DNA of 64,000 nt from Pseudoduganella dura (GTDB lineage: Bacteria; Pseudomonadota; Gammaproteobacteria; Burkholderiales; Burkholderiaceae_D), in NCBI RefSeq assembly GCF_009727155.1, contig NZ_WNWM01000002.1, positions 4,216,001-4,280,000 on the forward strand. The letters are read 5' to 3'. Below, piece by piece: positions 18,402-26,955 of this stretch (within the stretch, counting starts at the first letter, position 1; each line of letters opens with the position of its first letter). The translations under genes were made by a program, and so were the position numbers. The notes beneath the pieces were generated by a model. It was not told where the DNA came from and searched no databases. It saw only the letters and a program-made list of their open reading frames with translations.

Positions 18402-21400
18402 ATGGCAGCACAAGACTACTACGCAGTCGTTCAGCAACTGTACGTTTCGTACTTCGGCCGCCCTGCGGACTACTACGGTCTGCAAGATTTCGCCGCACAG
18501 CTCGAGGCACTGGGTGCTCCAAAGACCTTCGCTGCGCTGAACGTTGCGATTCAGTCTCCTGACGCTTCCGCCGGCCTCAAGGCGCTGGTCTCCGGTTTCG
18601 ATTCTTCTCCTGAAGCCATTGCCCTGTATGGCTCCGACACGTCGACCATCGGCACTTCGAAATTTGTTGCTGCAATTTATCAAAATGTGCTGAACCGCGA
18701 GCCGGACGTTTCCGGCTTGGATTTCTGGGTCAAGGCGATTACCTCCGGTACGCTGTCGCGCGCAAACGCCGCCGCTTCCATCAGCGCTGCCGCCGTGGCG
18801 AATCCTACCGGCCCTGACTCGGCTACCGTGCAGAACAAGGTGAACGTTGCGACCAACTTCACCGCCGCCATCGACACCGCCGCCGAAATCAACGGTTTCT
18901 CCGGTGACGCTGCTGCCGCATCGGCACGCGACCTGCTGGCTGCCGTGGACAGCACGACCAACGTCGAAGCCTACCAGGCTACCGTTGAAGCATCGCTCGA
19001 AGCCATCGTGGTCGCATCGATCCCGACCACGACCGCCGCACTGACGCAAGGCCTGGACAACCTGACCGGCGGCGCCGGCAACGATACCTTCAACGCTACC
19101 GAAGTAGTGGTTGGCGGTGTTGCCCAAGCCACCCTGACCCTGGGTGACAAGATCAACGGCGGCAGCGGCAACGACACGCTGAACATCACCCAGACGGCTG
19201 CGCTGGGCGCGCTGTCGAACGTAACCGTCGCTAACGTCGAGAACGTCAACGTGACCGTTGCCAATACGGTCCAGATCGACACCACCGCATGGACCGGCGT
19301 GACCGCGCTGAACGTCAACTCGGTCGGCGGCACGACTGGTACTGGTATCGTGGCAGCGGCTACGACCAACGTTACGGCAAACAACTCCGGTACCGGCAAC
19401 GTCGTCGTCGCTGGCGGCCTGGCACAAACCGTTACGACCGCCGCTGGTGTTACCCTGAGCGGCGCTACCGGCGCAATCACCACCACGAGCTCGGCCCAGG
19501 CTGGCAATGCCATCTTGGTCAATGGCGGCACGACCGTTGCCGTTACCGCTGAAGGCCAGACCACCGGTACGATCACGGTCGGCAGTACCGCTGCTCCTAC
19601 CGGCGCCGTGACTGTCGACGCCGCCGTCGGCTACGCTGATGGGGTACTGGCGGCAGGTAACATTTCTGTCAAAGGCGGCACGACGGTCGAAGTCAATGCA
19701 ACGGGTGTCACCGCTGCTGCCGCGACTGCCGCTGCGACCGATACGTCCAACTTCACCGTCACGCTGGGTAGCGTCACGGTAACCGGCGGCGACGCTACGA
19801 CGGATGTGACCGTCAACCAGGCCAACGCCGTGACCAAGGTCGATGCCACCGGTACTGCCGGTGCTGACGCAAACGGCAAGATCGGTATCGTCAACGGCCA
19901 GGTCGTCATCGCCGACAAGAACGTTGCTTCCGCAACGGCCGCCGGCACGATCGCCACGGTTACCATCAACAGCTTCGGCGCTTCGTCGACGGTCGCTTCC
20001 AGCGCACTGACGACGTTGAACCTGTCCGGTACCGGCGTCGACCTGACCGTGACCGATGGCAGCCTGACGACGGCAGCCGTGACCGAACAGGCAGTGAACG
20101 TGAATGGCCTGACCACCACGGGCGCAGTGACGCTGGACGCGCACATCACCACGCTCAACCTGAATGCGGCGACCAAGGAATCGACCATCGCTTCGCTGGC
20201 AGCTTCCGGCGCCGCCACGCTGAACATTGGCGGCGATGCAGCCGTGACCCTGACCAGCCATACGCTGGCCGGTGCCGCGAACACCATCACCGTGACCAAC
20301 ACCGCAGGCGTGACGCTGGGTGCGGCTCTGGCGACGAACACGACCTTCACCGGTGGTGATGGCGCCGATTCCATCAAGCTGACCGGTGGCTTCACCAAGG
20401 CGATCACCCTGGGCGCCGGCGATGACACCGTGACCTACGCTGCTGTGGGCACCGGCGGTTCGGTTGCTGCGGGCGAAGGCACCGACACGATCATCATCAC
20501 GGGTGCTGCTGCCGTAACCGCAAGCGCCAGCTCGGCGTTCAACTCGAAGTTCACCGGCTTCGAAGTGCTGGAGCTGTCGAGTGGTGACGTTGGCACGATC
20601 AACCTGCTGGGCGTCAACAACATCTCCAGTGTTCGTGCTGCTGGCGGTGAAGTAAACCTGGAAGGCCTGGTATCGAACGGTACGTTCACCCTGACCGGCA
20701 ACAGCGTCGACGCAACTGTCAATGTGGCTGCCGCTGCCTTCAATCCTGCTGACGTGCTGAACATCGGCCTGGCTTCCACAACTGCCCTGACCGGTGGTTC
20801 GGTTGTTGCAGCAGGCGTCGAAACCATCAACATCTCGGCCGCCGATGCTGCCGCTGCCGGCAGCAGCGCCGTCGTGCATGAGCTGACCCTGGAAGCTGTC
20901 GCCGCAACCAGCGTTGTCGTTACCGGCAACAACGGCGTCAACCTGACCAACACGGGCAACGTCGCGATCACTTCGTTCGATGCATCCGGCGTGGTGGCAA
21001 ATGGTACGGCGACCGCTGATACGGCTGCCAACCTGGCTGTGACGTTCGTTTCGGAAAACACCACTGCTTCGGCCGCAGTAAGCATCACCGGTGGCGCAGG
21101 TAACGATACCCTGACCGGTAGCGTTGCGATTGACACCATCAACGGCGGTGCAGGCAATGACACCATCGGTGGCCTGGCTGGCGCCGACGTCCTGAACGGT
21201 GGCGAGGGTAACGACACGATCACCGGCGGCGCAGGCATCGACACCCTGACCGGTGGCGAAGGCGCGGATATCTTCGTGTTCGCTGCGGGCGACGCTGGTA
21301 TCACCGGCACCGAACGTGTCACGGACTTCAGCATCGCGCTTGGCGGCGACAAGCTCGACCTGTCGACCACTACCCTGGTTGCCGACGTAACCGCTTCGAA

Positions 21401-21698
21401 CATCACTTCGGCTATCAATGGTGCAGTGGACCTGACGGCAACCGTGAAGAACGGCATCATCACGCTGGGCGGTGCGGATGCTTCCCTGGTCGATACCATC
21501 GGCGAACTGAAGCTGGTCTTCGAGGCCCTGGAAGCCGCTGGTGCTGCTGATACGGCTGCGATCGTTTGGGGTGGCAACACCTACGTCATCACCGACACGG
21601 TTGGTGGCGCTGCCAATGACATCATCCAGCTGGTGGGCGTGACGGGTGCAACGTCGCTGTCGACCACGGATGCTGCCAACAGCATCTGGATCAGCTAA
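18402..21698 (+). CDS. DUF4214/RTX surface-layer-like protein, type I secretion substrate
   Basis: The protein has 1098 residues and is rich in Ala, Thr, Val, Gly and Asn. I see no Cys and no N-terminal signal peptide. Residues ~5-190 are a DUF4214-type region (YVSYFGRPADYYGLQDF and VLNREPDVSGLDFWVKAI). A long beta-strand-repeat body follows, and RTX calcium-binding nonapeptides (GGxGxDxxx) occur at GGAGNDTFN, GGSGNDTLN and, densely, ~900-960 (GGAGNDTLTG, GGAGNDTIGG, GGEGNDTITG, GGEGADIFVF). The C-terminus ends in NSIWIS. The plan matches RTX S-layer or adhesin proteins such as Caulobacter RsaA, secreted by type I systems through a C-terminal signal. The type I secretion genes follow directly. 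A strong terminator and a CRP-type promoter make it a separate, probably abundant, transcript. Confidence 0.88.
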   Translation: MAAQDYYAVVQQLYVSYFGRPADYYGLQDFAAQLEALGAPKTFAALNVAIQSPDASAGLKALVSGFDSSPEAIALYGSDTSTIGTSKFVAAIYQNVLNREPDVSGLDFWVKAITSGTLSRANAAASISAAAVANPTGPDSATVQNKVNVATNFTAAIDTAAEINGFSGDAAAASARDLLAAVDSTTNVEAYQATVEASLEAIVVASIPTTTAALTQGLDNLTGGAGNDTFNATEVVVGGVAQATLTLGDKINGGSGNDTLNITQTAALGALSNVTVANVENVNVTVANTVQIDTTAWTGVTALNVNSVGGTTGTGIVAAATTNVTANNSGTGNVVVAGGLAQTVTTAAGVTLSGATGAITTTSSAQAGNAILVNGGTTVAVTAEGQTTGTITVGSTAAPTGAVTVDAAVGYADGVLAAGNISVKGGTTVEVNATGVTAAAATAAATDTSNFTVTLGSVTVTGGDATTDVTVNQANAVTKVDATGTAGADANGKIGIVNGQVVIADKNVASATAAGTIATVTINSFGASSTVASSALTTLNLSGTGVDLTVTDGSLTTAAVTEQAVNVNGLTTTGAVTLDAHITTLNLNAATKESTIASLAASGAATLNIGGDAAVTLTSHTLAGAANTITVTNTAGVTLGAALATNTTFTGGDGADSIKLTGGFTKAITLGAGDDTVTYAAVGTGGSVAAGEGTDTIIITGAAAVTASASSAFNSKFTGFEVLELSSGDVGTINLLGVNNISSVRAAGGEVNLEGLVSNGTFTLTGNSVDATVNVAAAAFNPADVLNIGLASTTALTGGSVVAAGVETINISAADAAAAGSSAVVHELTLEAVAATSVVVTGNNGVNLTNTGNVAITSFDASGVVANGTATADTAANLAVTFVSENTTASAAVSITGGAGNDTLTGSVAIDTINGGAGNDTIGGLAGADVLNGGEGNDTITGGAGIDTLTGGEGADIFVFAAGDAGITGTERVTDFSIALGGDKLDLSTTTLVADVTASNITSAINGAVDLTATVKNGIITLGGADASLVDTIGELKLVFEALEAAGAADTAAIVWGGNTYVITDTVGGAANDIIQLVGVTGATSLSTTDAANSIWIS

Positions 21699-21749
21699 AT
21701 TCTCACTGGCGTGCCTGCCTTCGAGCAGGCGCGCCGAGCGGAATTCCCC

Positions 21750-21785
21750 AAAACCCTGTCCTCTCACGAGGGCAGGGTTTTTTTA
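21750..21785 (+). terminator. Rho-independent terminator of the RTX gene
   Basis: AAACCCTG-T-CCTC pairs with GAGG-G-CAGGGTTT around the loop TCAC (one T-G wobble), and the 3' arm runs into a tract of seven T. This is a textbook terminator. Confidence 0.9.
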
Positions 21786-21973
21786 TACGGATGACGGGCG
21801 CGACTGGAAGTGCGTCTTCCAGGCGAAATCCCCTGATGGGGTGGGCGCCGCCATGCGGTGCGAGTCCAAGCGTACGCGCAAAGCTATCATGCTTCGAAGC
21901 AGATTCCGGACGATCAACCTTGTCGATCACGCCGGTGCCATAAAGCAACAATTCGTCGAAATTTACATAAATA

Positions 21974-21989
21974 TGTGATGTATGTCACA
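21974..21989. promoter_or_regulatory. Perfect CRP-type site upstream of the type I secretion operon
   Basis: TGTGA-TGTATG-TCACA, followed 27.5 nt from its centre by GATAAT (22009-22014). This places the site about 40 nt upstream of the predicted start, as in class II CRP promoters. The leader to the ATG at 22062 is about 40 nt. Confidence 0.78.
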
Positions 21990-22061
21990 TGATAGTTACA
22001 TTTTGATGGATAATAAGTCGTTCTCAGATGAAGTGCCAGCACTCGATGCCAGGCCACGCCA

Positions 22062-23972
22062 ATGAAAAAACTTCTCCCGATCCGTAACGAAATCGAGCTG
22101 GTCCTGCTCAGTTTCAAGCGCACTTTCTATACCGTTGGCACGTTCAGCGCGATCACCAACCTGCTGATGCTGGTGCCTTCCCTATATATGCTGCAGGTGT
22201 ACGACCGCGTACTGCAGAGCCGTAACGAATACACGCTGCTGATGCTCACCGTGCTGATGCTGGGCGCGTACCTGTTCATGTCGGCACTGGAACTGATGCG
22301 CAGCTTCGTGCTGATCCGCGTCGGTGCCCGCTTCGACATGCAGCTCAACAAGCGTGTGTATACCGCGGCGTTCGAGCAAAACCTGAAACGGGCCGGCGGC
22401 AATGCCGGCCAGTCGCTGTCGGACCTGACGAACCTGCGCCAGTTCCTGACCGGTAACGCGCTGTTCGCGTTCTTCGATGCGCCCTGGTTCCCCGTGTACC
22501 TGCTCGTCATCTTCCTGTTCGAATGGCAGCTCGGCCTGTTCGCGCTGGTCGGTACGGCGATCCTCGTGATCCTGGCGATCGTCAACGAAAAAATCACGAA
22601 AAAGCCGCTGGCCGAGGCCAACGCCATGTCGATCGCCGCCGGCACGCTGGCCACCAACAACCTGCGCAATGCCGAGGTGATCGAATCGATGGGCATGCTG
22701 CCGAACCTGATGCAGCGCTGGTTCAAGACGCACGGCATGTTCCTGCATCTGCAGGCCGATGCCAGCGAGAAGGGCGGCAAGATCTCGGCGATCACGAAAT
22801 TCGTGCAGGTGTCGCTGCAATCGCTGGTGCTGGGCTTCGGCGCGTTGCTGGTGCTCGAAAACAAGATGACGCCGGGGATGATGATCGCCGCGTCGATCCT
22901 GGTGGGCCGCGCGATGGCGCCGGTGCAGCAGCTGATCGGCGTATGGAAGAGTTTTTCCAGCACGCGCAGTGCCTATGAACGCCTGACCGCGCTGCTGCAG
23001 GCCAACCCGGAACGCGAAGCCGGCATGCAACTGCCGAAGCCGAAGGGCCAGCTGTCGGTGGAAGGCGTCACGGCCGCGCCGCCTGGAACGACGGTGCCGG
23101 TGATCCGCGGCCTGTCGTTCGGCATCGTGCCCGGCGACGTGCTGGGCATCGTGGGGCCGAGCGGCTGCGGCAAGTCCACGCTGGCCCGCCTGCTGGTGGG
23201 CGTGTGGCCGGCGGCGATGGGCAAGGTGCGCCTGGATGGCGCCGACATCTATCACTGGAACAAGGCGGAACTGGGCCCGCACCTGGGCTACCTGCCACAG
23301 GATATCGAACTGTTCGGCGGCAGCATTGCCGAGAACATCGCCCGCTTCGGCGAAGTGGACGCGGAAAAGGTCGTCGAGGCGGCCAAGCGTGCCGGCGTGC
23401 ACGACATGATCCTGCATCTGCCGGACGGTTACGACACGAAGCTGGGCGATGGCGGCGCCGGCCTTTCCGGCGGCCAGAAGCAGCGCCTGGGCTTGGCACG
23501 CGCCATGTACGGCGACCCGGCCCTGCTGGTGCTGGACGAGCCGAACTCCAACCTCGACGATGCCGGCGAAGCCGCACTGGTGCGCGCCGTGAACGACCTG
23601 CGCCAGCGCGGCAAGACGATCGTGCTGATCACGCACCGCACCAATGCGATCGCGGCCACGAACAAGCTGCTGGTGCTGCAAGACGGCGGCGCGGCCATGT
23701 TCGGCCCTACCCGCGATGTGCTGGGCGCGCTGCAGGAGCAGAACAACAAGCGCCAATTGCAGGCGCAGCAGGCCGCGGCCCAGCAGCAACCGGGCCAGCA
23801 ACAGCCAGGCCAGCAGCCTAACCCGCAGGCCGCGGCTCAACAGGCGGCGGCACAACAGGCGGCGGCACAACAGGCGGCCGCGCAGCAGGCAGCGACCCAG
23901 CAGCAGCCGGGCGTACCCGCGCAACCGGCCGGTACCGCGGTGCAGGCGCCTGCCGACACGGAGCAAAAATAA
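22062..23972 (+). CDS. Type I secretion ABC transporter/ATPase
   Basis: The protein has 636 residues of the PrtD/RsaD type, without the C39 peptidase-like domain of HlyB. Five to six membrane helices (~20-310, for example LYMLQVYDRVLQSRNEYTLL near 57) precede the ATPase: Walker A GPSGCGKST (~364), YLPQDIELFGGSIAENI, signature LSGGQKQRLGLARAMYG (~468), Walker B LLVLDEPNSNLDD (~487) and ITHR. It energises export of RTX substrates in complex with the adaptor and channel encoded next, and the RTX protein upstream is the obvious cargo. Unusually, ~568-636 is a Gln/Ala/Pro-rich tail with near-perfect AQQAA repeats. The adaptor start follows the stop after one base. Confidence 0.95.
   Translation: MKKLLPIRNEIELVLLSFKRTFYTVGTFSAITNLLMLVPSLYMLQVYDRVLQSRNEYTLLMLTVLMLGAYLFMSALELMRSFVLIRVGARFDMQLNKRVYTAAFEQNLKRAGGNAGQSLSDLTNLRQFLTGNALFAFFDAPWFPVYLLVIFLFEWQLGLFALVGTAILVILAIVNEKITKKPLAEANAMSIAAGTLATNNLRNAEVIESMGMLPNLMQRWFKTHGMFLHLQADASEKGGKISAITKFVQVSLQSLVLGFGALLVLENKMTPGMMIAASILVGRAMAPVQQLIGVWKSFSSTRSAYERLTALLQANPEREAGMQLPKPKGQLSVEGVTAAPPGTTVPVIRGLSFGIVPGDVLGIVGPSGCGKSTLARLLVGVWPAAMGKVRLDGADIYHWNKAELGPHLGYLPQDIELFGGSIAENIARFGEVDAEKVVEAAKRAGVHDMILHLPDGYDTKLGDGGAGLSGGQKQRLGLARAMYGDPALLVLDEPNSNLDDAGEAALVRAVNDLRQRGKTIVLITHRTNAIAATNKLLVLQDGGAAMFGPTRDVLGALQEQNNKRQLQAQQAAAQQQPGQQQPGQQPNPQAAAQQAAAQQAAAQQAAAQQAATQQQPGVPAQPAGTAVQAPADTEQK
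23838..23897 (+). repeat. 15-bp coding tandem repeat (AQQAA units)
   Basis: Four adjoining 15-bp units, the first two identical and the others with a few substitutions, lie in the Gln/Ala-rich tail of the secretion ATPase. Length changes stay in frame. Confidence 0.75.
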
Positions 23973-23973
23973 T

Positions 23974-25338
23974 ATGGTCAATATTGTCAAGTCGTCGGAC
24001 AACGGCGCATCCGACGTCATCAGTCATGACGTCTCCCCAATCACCGTCCAGACCGACGACCGCATCTACACGCGGCTGGGCTGGTTCATCGTGCTGGCCG
24101 GCGTGGTCGGCTTCCTGATCTGGGCCTTCACGGCGCCGCTGGACAAAGGCGTGCCGATGTCCGGCTTCGTGGCCAAGGAGAGCAACCGCAAGGCGATCCA
24201 GCTGCTGAGCGGCGGTACCGTGTCCGAGATCCTGGTGCGCGACGGCGACGTGGTCAAGGCCGGCCAGGTGCTGGTGCGGATGAACGATGTGCAGGTCACG
24301 TCCGCGCAAGCCATGACCCTTGCCCAGTATTTCAGTGCGCGTGCCGCCGAGGCGCGCCTGCAGGCGGAGCTGCGGGGCGATAAATCCGTGCCGTTCCCTC
24401 CCGCGCTGGAAGAGTTCAAGGCCGACCAGGAAGTGGCCCAGGCGGTGGCATTGCAAAACGAACTGCTCGCCTCGCGCCGCATGGCGCTGCAGAACGAACT
24501 GGGCGCCATGCAGGAAAATATCGCGGGCCTGAATGCGCAGACGAAGGGCCTGGAAGAGTCGCGCGCCGCGAAAAAGGCGCAGCTCGACATCCTGAAGGAA
24601 CAGCTGGAGAACTCGCGCGACCTGGCGAAGGAAGGCTACATTCCCCGCTCCCGCCTGCTGGACCTGGAGCGTACCTACTCGCAGATCGGCGGGGCGATCT
24701 CGGAAGATATCGGCAACATCGCGCGCGGGCGGCGCCAGGTGGCGGAACTGAACCTGCGCAGTGCGCAGCGCCAGCAGGAATACCAGAAGGAAGTGCGCGC
24801 CCAGCTCTCGGACGTGCGCAAGGAAGCCGATGCGCTGCAGGCACGCCTGGTCGGGCAGAACTACGACGTCGCCAATGTCGAGGTCAAGTCGCCGGTTGAT
24901 GGCGTGGTGGTCGGCAGCAGCATCTTCACCAAGGGCGGCGTGGTGTCGCCGGGCGCGCACATGATGGAAATCGTGCCGGCCCAGGATGCGCTGGTGGTGG
25001 AAGGGCAACTGCCGGTCAACCTGGTGGACAAGGTACGTCCCGGCCTGCCCACTGAACTGATCTTCTCGGCCTTCAACACCAACCACACGCCGCACATTCC
25101 GGGCGAGCTGGTGCAGATCGCCGCGGACCGCACCGTCGATGAAAAGACCGGCAACGCGTATTACAAGGTGCGCGCCAGGGTCACGCCCGAAGGCGCCAAG
25201 CTGATCGCCGACAAAAAGCTCGAGATCGTGTCCGGCATGCCGGTGGAGCTGTTCGTCAAGACCGGTGAGCGCACGATGATGAGCTACCTGATGAAACCGA
25301 TCGTCGACCGTGCCCATTCGGCCCTGTCGGAGGACTGA
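23974..25338 (+). CDS. Type I secretion membrane-fusion adaptor (HlyD family)
   Basis: The protein has 454 residues from the ATG at 23974, one base after the ATPase stop; the frame is open upstream but overlaps that gene. A cytoplasmic N-terminus is followed by one membrane helix (~34-54, WFIVLAGVVGFLIWAF), then a lipoyl/barrel half (GGTVSEILVRDGDVVKAGQVL), a long alpha-helical hairpin (~140-320) and the second half, VKSPVDGVVVGSSIFTKGG, ending at GERTMMSYLMKPI. This is the normal layout of PrtE/HlyD adaptors, which span the periplasm between ATPase and outer-membrane channel. It shares the CRP-type promoter in front of the ATPase gene. Confidence 0.95.
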   Translation: MVNIVKSSDNGASDVISHDVSPITVQTDDRIYTRLGWFIVLAGVVGFLIWAFTAPLDKGVPMSGFVAKESNRKAIQLLSGGTVSEILVRDGDVVKAGQVLVRMNDVQVTSAQAMTLAQYFSARAAEARLQAELRGDKSVPFPPALEEFKADQEVAQAVALQNELLASRRMALQNELGAMQENIAGLNAQTKGLEESRAAKKAQLDILKEQLENSRDLAKEGYIPRSRLLDLERTYSQIGGAISEDIGNIARGRRQVAELNLRSAQRQQEYQKEVRAQLSDVRKEADALQARLVGQNYDVANVEVKSPVDGVVVGSSIFTKGGVVSPGAHMMEIVPAQDALVVEGQLPVNLVDKVRPGLPTELIFSAFNTNHTPHIPGELVQIAADRTVDEKTGNAYYKVRARVTPEGAKLIADKKLEIVSGMPVELFVKTGERTMMSYLMKPIVDRAHSALSED

Positions 25339-25339
25339 C

Positions 25340-26686
25340 ATGACCATTTCCATGAAACGCGCGGCGCTGCGCCGCCTGCCGCTGCTGCTGGGCGCGGCCT
25401 TCCTGCTGCACGGTGGCGGCGCCTCGGCCCTCGGCCTGATGCAGGCTTACCAGGCCGCGCTGCAGAACGACCCGGCCTACCGCGCCGCGTTCTACACCGC
25501 CGAAGGCGGCAAGGAATACAAGGTGCTGGGGCGCGCGGCGCTGTTGCCGACCGTATCGGCCAGCTACAGCGGCAGCAAGGCGCACACGCTGACGGAATAC
25601 CCCGGCACCGCGCTGCCCGAGCGGGACCAGCACTACATCGCCCGTTCCACCGTGCTCCAGGTGCGCCAGCCGCTGGTCAGCCTGGATGCGCTGGCCCGCT
25701 ACAAGCAGGGCAAGGCGCAGAGCGCCTACAGCGAATCGCAATTCGCCAGCCAGCAGCAGGATGTGATCGTGCGCGTTGCAACCGCGTATTGCGAAGTGCT
25801 GTACCAGCAGGAGCAGCTGGCGCTGGCGCAGGTGGAGCGCGACATGTACATCGAGCAGCGCAAGGTCAACGACCTGCTGTTCTCGAAAGGCGAGGGCACC
25901 AGGACGGATTCGATCGAAACCCAGTCGCGGCTGGATCTTTCCGAAGCCCAGGTGCTCGAAGCGCAGGACAATGTCGTCAACGCGAAAACCACGCTGGCCG
26001 GCATCGTCGGCGGCGAGGTCGGCGAGCTCGATGGCTTGCGGCCGGGCTTCCGGGCGGCGCCGGGCGACACGCGCGGCTTCGAGGCATGGAAGCAGACCGC
26101 CATCGACAACAGCCCGGAGATCCGCGCCCTTACCCAGGGCATCGAGATCGCCCGGCAGGAAATCAACAAGGCGCGCGCCGGCCACACGCCGCGGCTGGAC
26201 CTGGTGGGCACATACCAGAAGAGCGAGTCCGATACGATCAACACGATCAACCAGAACATCGACTCCCACTCGCTCGGCTTCCAGCTGAACATTCCGATCT
26301 ATAGCGGCGGCTCCGTCAGCGCGCAGACGCGGCAGGCCGCGGCCAACAAGAACAAGGCCGAAGAAGACCTGCAGGCCCAGATCGACAAGACGCTGACCGC
26401 GCTGCGCAAGGACTACAACACGCTGAGCAGCAGCGTGCGGCGCATCGATGCGCTGGTCAAGGCCGTCGATTCGGCGCAACTGCTGGTGAAAGCCACCGAG
26501 CAGAGCATCAAAGGCGGCGTGCGCATCAACCTCGACCTGCTGAACGCCAAGCGCCAGCTATATACGGCACAGCGCGACCTGGCCCAGGCGCGCTATGGCT
26601 ACATGCTGGCGTCGCTGCGGATGAAGGCGGCGGCCGGTGTGCTGTCGGCGGAAGACCTGCAGCTGACGGCCGCGTATTTCCAGTAA
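25340..26686 (+). CDS. TolC-family outer membrane channel of the type I system
   Basis: The protein has 448 residues from the ATG at 25340, one base after the adaptor stop (TGACATG); GGAGGA at 25329-25334 serves as ribosome binding site. The signal peptide (RRLPLLLGAAFLLHGGGASA) is followed by two copies of the outer-membrane-efflux repeat with the usual helical composition: GLMQAYQAALQNDPAYRAA at the N-terminus, RYKQGKAQSAYSESQFASQQ in the first half and QAAANKNKAEEDLQAQIDKT in the second. It would form the trimeric tunnel through the outer membrane for the RTX protein. It is the last gene of the operon; a long inverted repeat lies about 90 nt downstream. Confidence 0.95.
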   Translation: MTISMKRAALRRLPLLLGAAFLLHGGGASALGLMQAYQAALQNDPAYRAAFYTAEGGKEYKVLGRAALLPTVSASYSGSKAHTLTEYPGTALPERDQHYIARSTVLQVRQPLVSLDALARYKQGKAQSAYSESQFASQQQDVIVRVATAYCEVLYQQEQLALAQVERDMYIEQRKVNDLLFSKGEGTRTDSIETQSRLDLSEAQVLEAQDNVVNAKTTLAGIVGGEVGELDGLRPGFRAAPGDTRGFEAWKQTAIDNSPEIRALTQGIEIARQEINKARAGHTPRLDLVGTYQKSESDTINTINQNIDSHSLGFQLNIPIYSGGSVSAQTRQAAANKNKAEEDLQAQIDKTLTALRKDYNTLSSSVRRIDALVKAVDSAQLLVKATEQSIKGGVRINLDLLNAKRQLYTAQRDLAQARYGYMLASLRMKAAAGVLSAEDLQLTAAYFQ

Positions 26687-26774
26687 GGTTCGGTAGCGGC
26701 CCGCGTCCGGAAGCAGGAGCGGATCCCGATAGCGCTTGAGGCACTGGTGCGGTCGCTGGCGCAGTCACTGGTGT

Positions 26775-26829
26775 CGGACACCGGTTTTCGCCAGCGCTTG
26801 CCGACTTCGGCGCCGAAAACCGGTGTCCG
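26775..26829. repeat. Large inverted repeat after the secretion operon
   Basis: Arms CGGACACCGGTTTTCG and CGAAAACCGGTGTCCG are perfect over 16 bp, with a 23-nt GC-rich spacer. The left arm starts inside a smaller palindrome (GGTGTC-G-GACACC). It sits between convergent genes and could end transcription from both sides or be a dispersed REP-like element. Confidence 0.7.
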
Positions 26830-26955
26830 GAGAGGGCCATGCCTGCATGACCCGCTACGCAGGCAAGGAGCATGCTCCTTGAAACCCCTGCTTCGCCACC
26901 GAAGAGCCGGTGGCGACACCAGGCTGTCACCCCGACAGCGCAGTCCCCGCTTCTC

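Larger units (their letters stand above)
21699..22061. other. Intergenic region between RTX gene and secretion operon
   Basis: This 363-nt gap holds a small hairpin (GCCTGC/GCAGGC near 21713-21730), the factor-independent terminator at 21750-21784, about 180 nt in which I see nothing, and the CRP-type promoter of the secretion operon. Confidence 0.6.

Noticed and set aside
18384..21767. An open frame of 1127 codons antisense to the RTX gene
   Set aside because: It is a by-product of the repetitive, GC-rich coding sequence on the plus strand: composition is Gly/Arg/Asp/Val-rich without domains, and there is no ribosome binding site.
23838..23897. Possible CRISPR-like short repeats
   Set aside because: The units are contiguous, 15 bp, without spacers and in frame within the ATPase tail.
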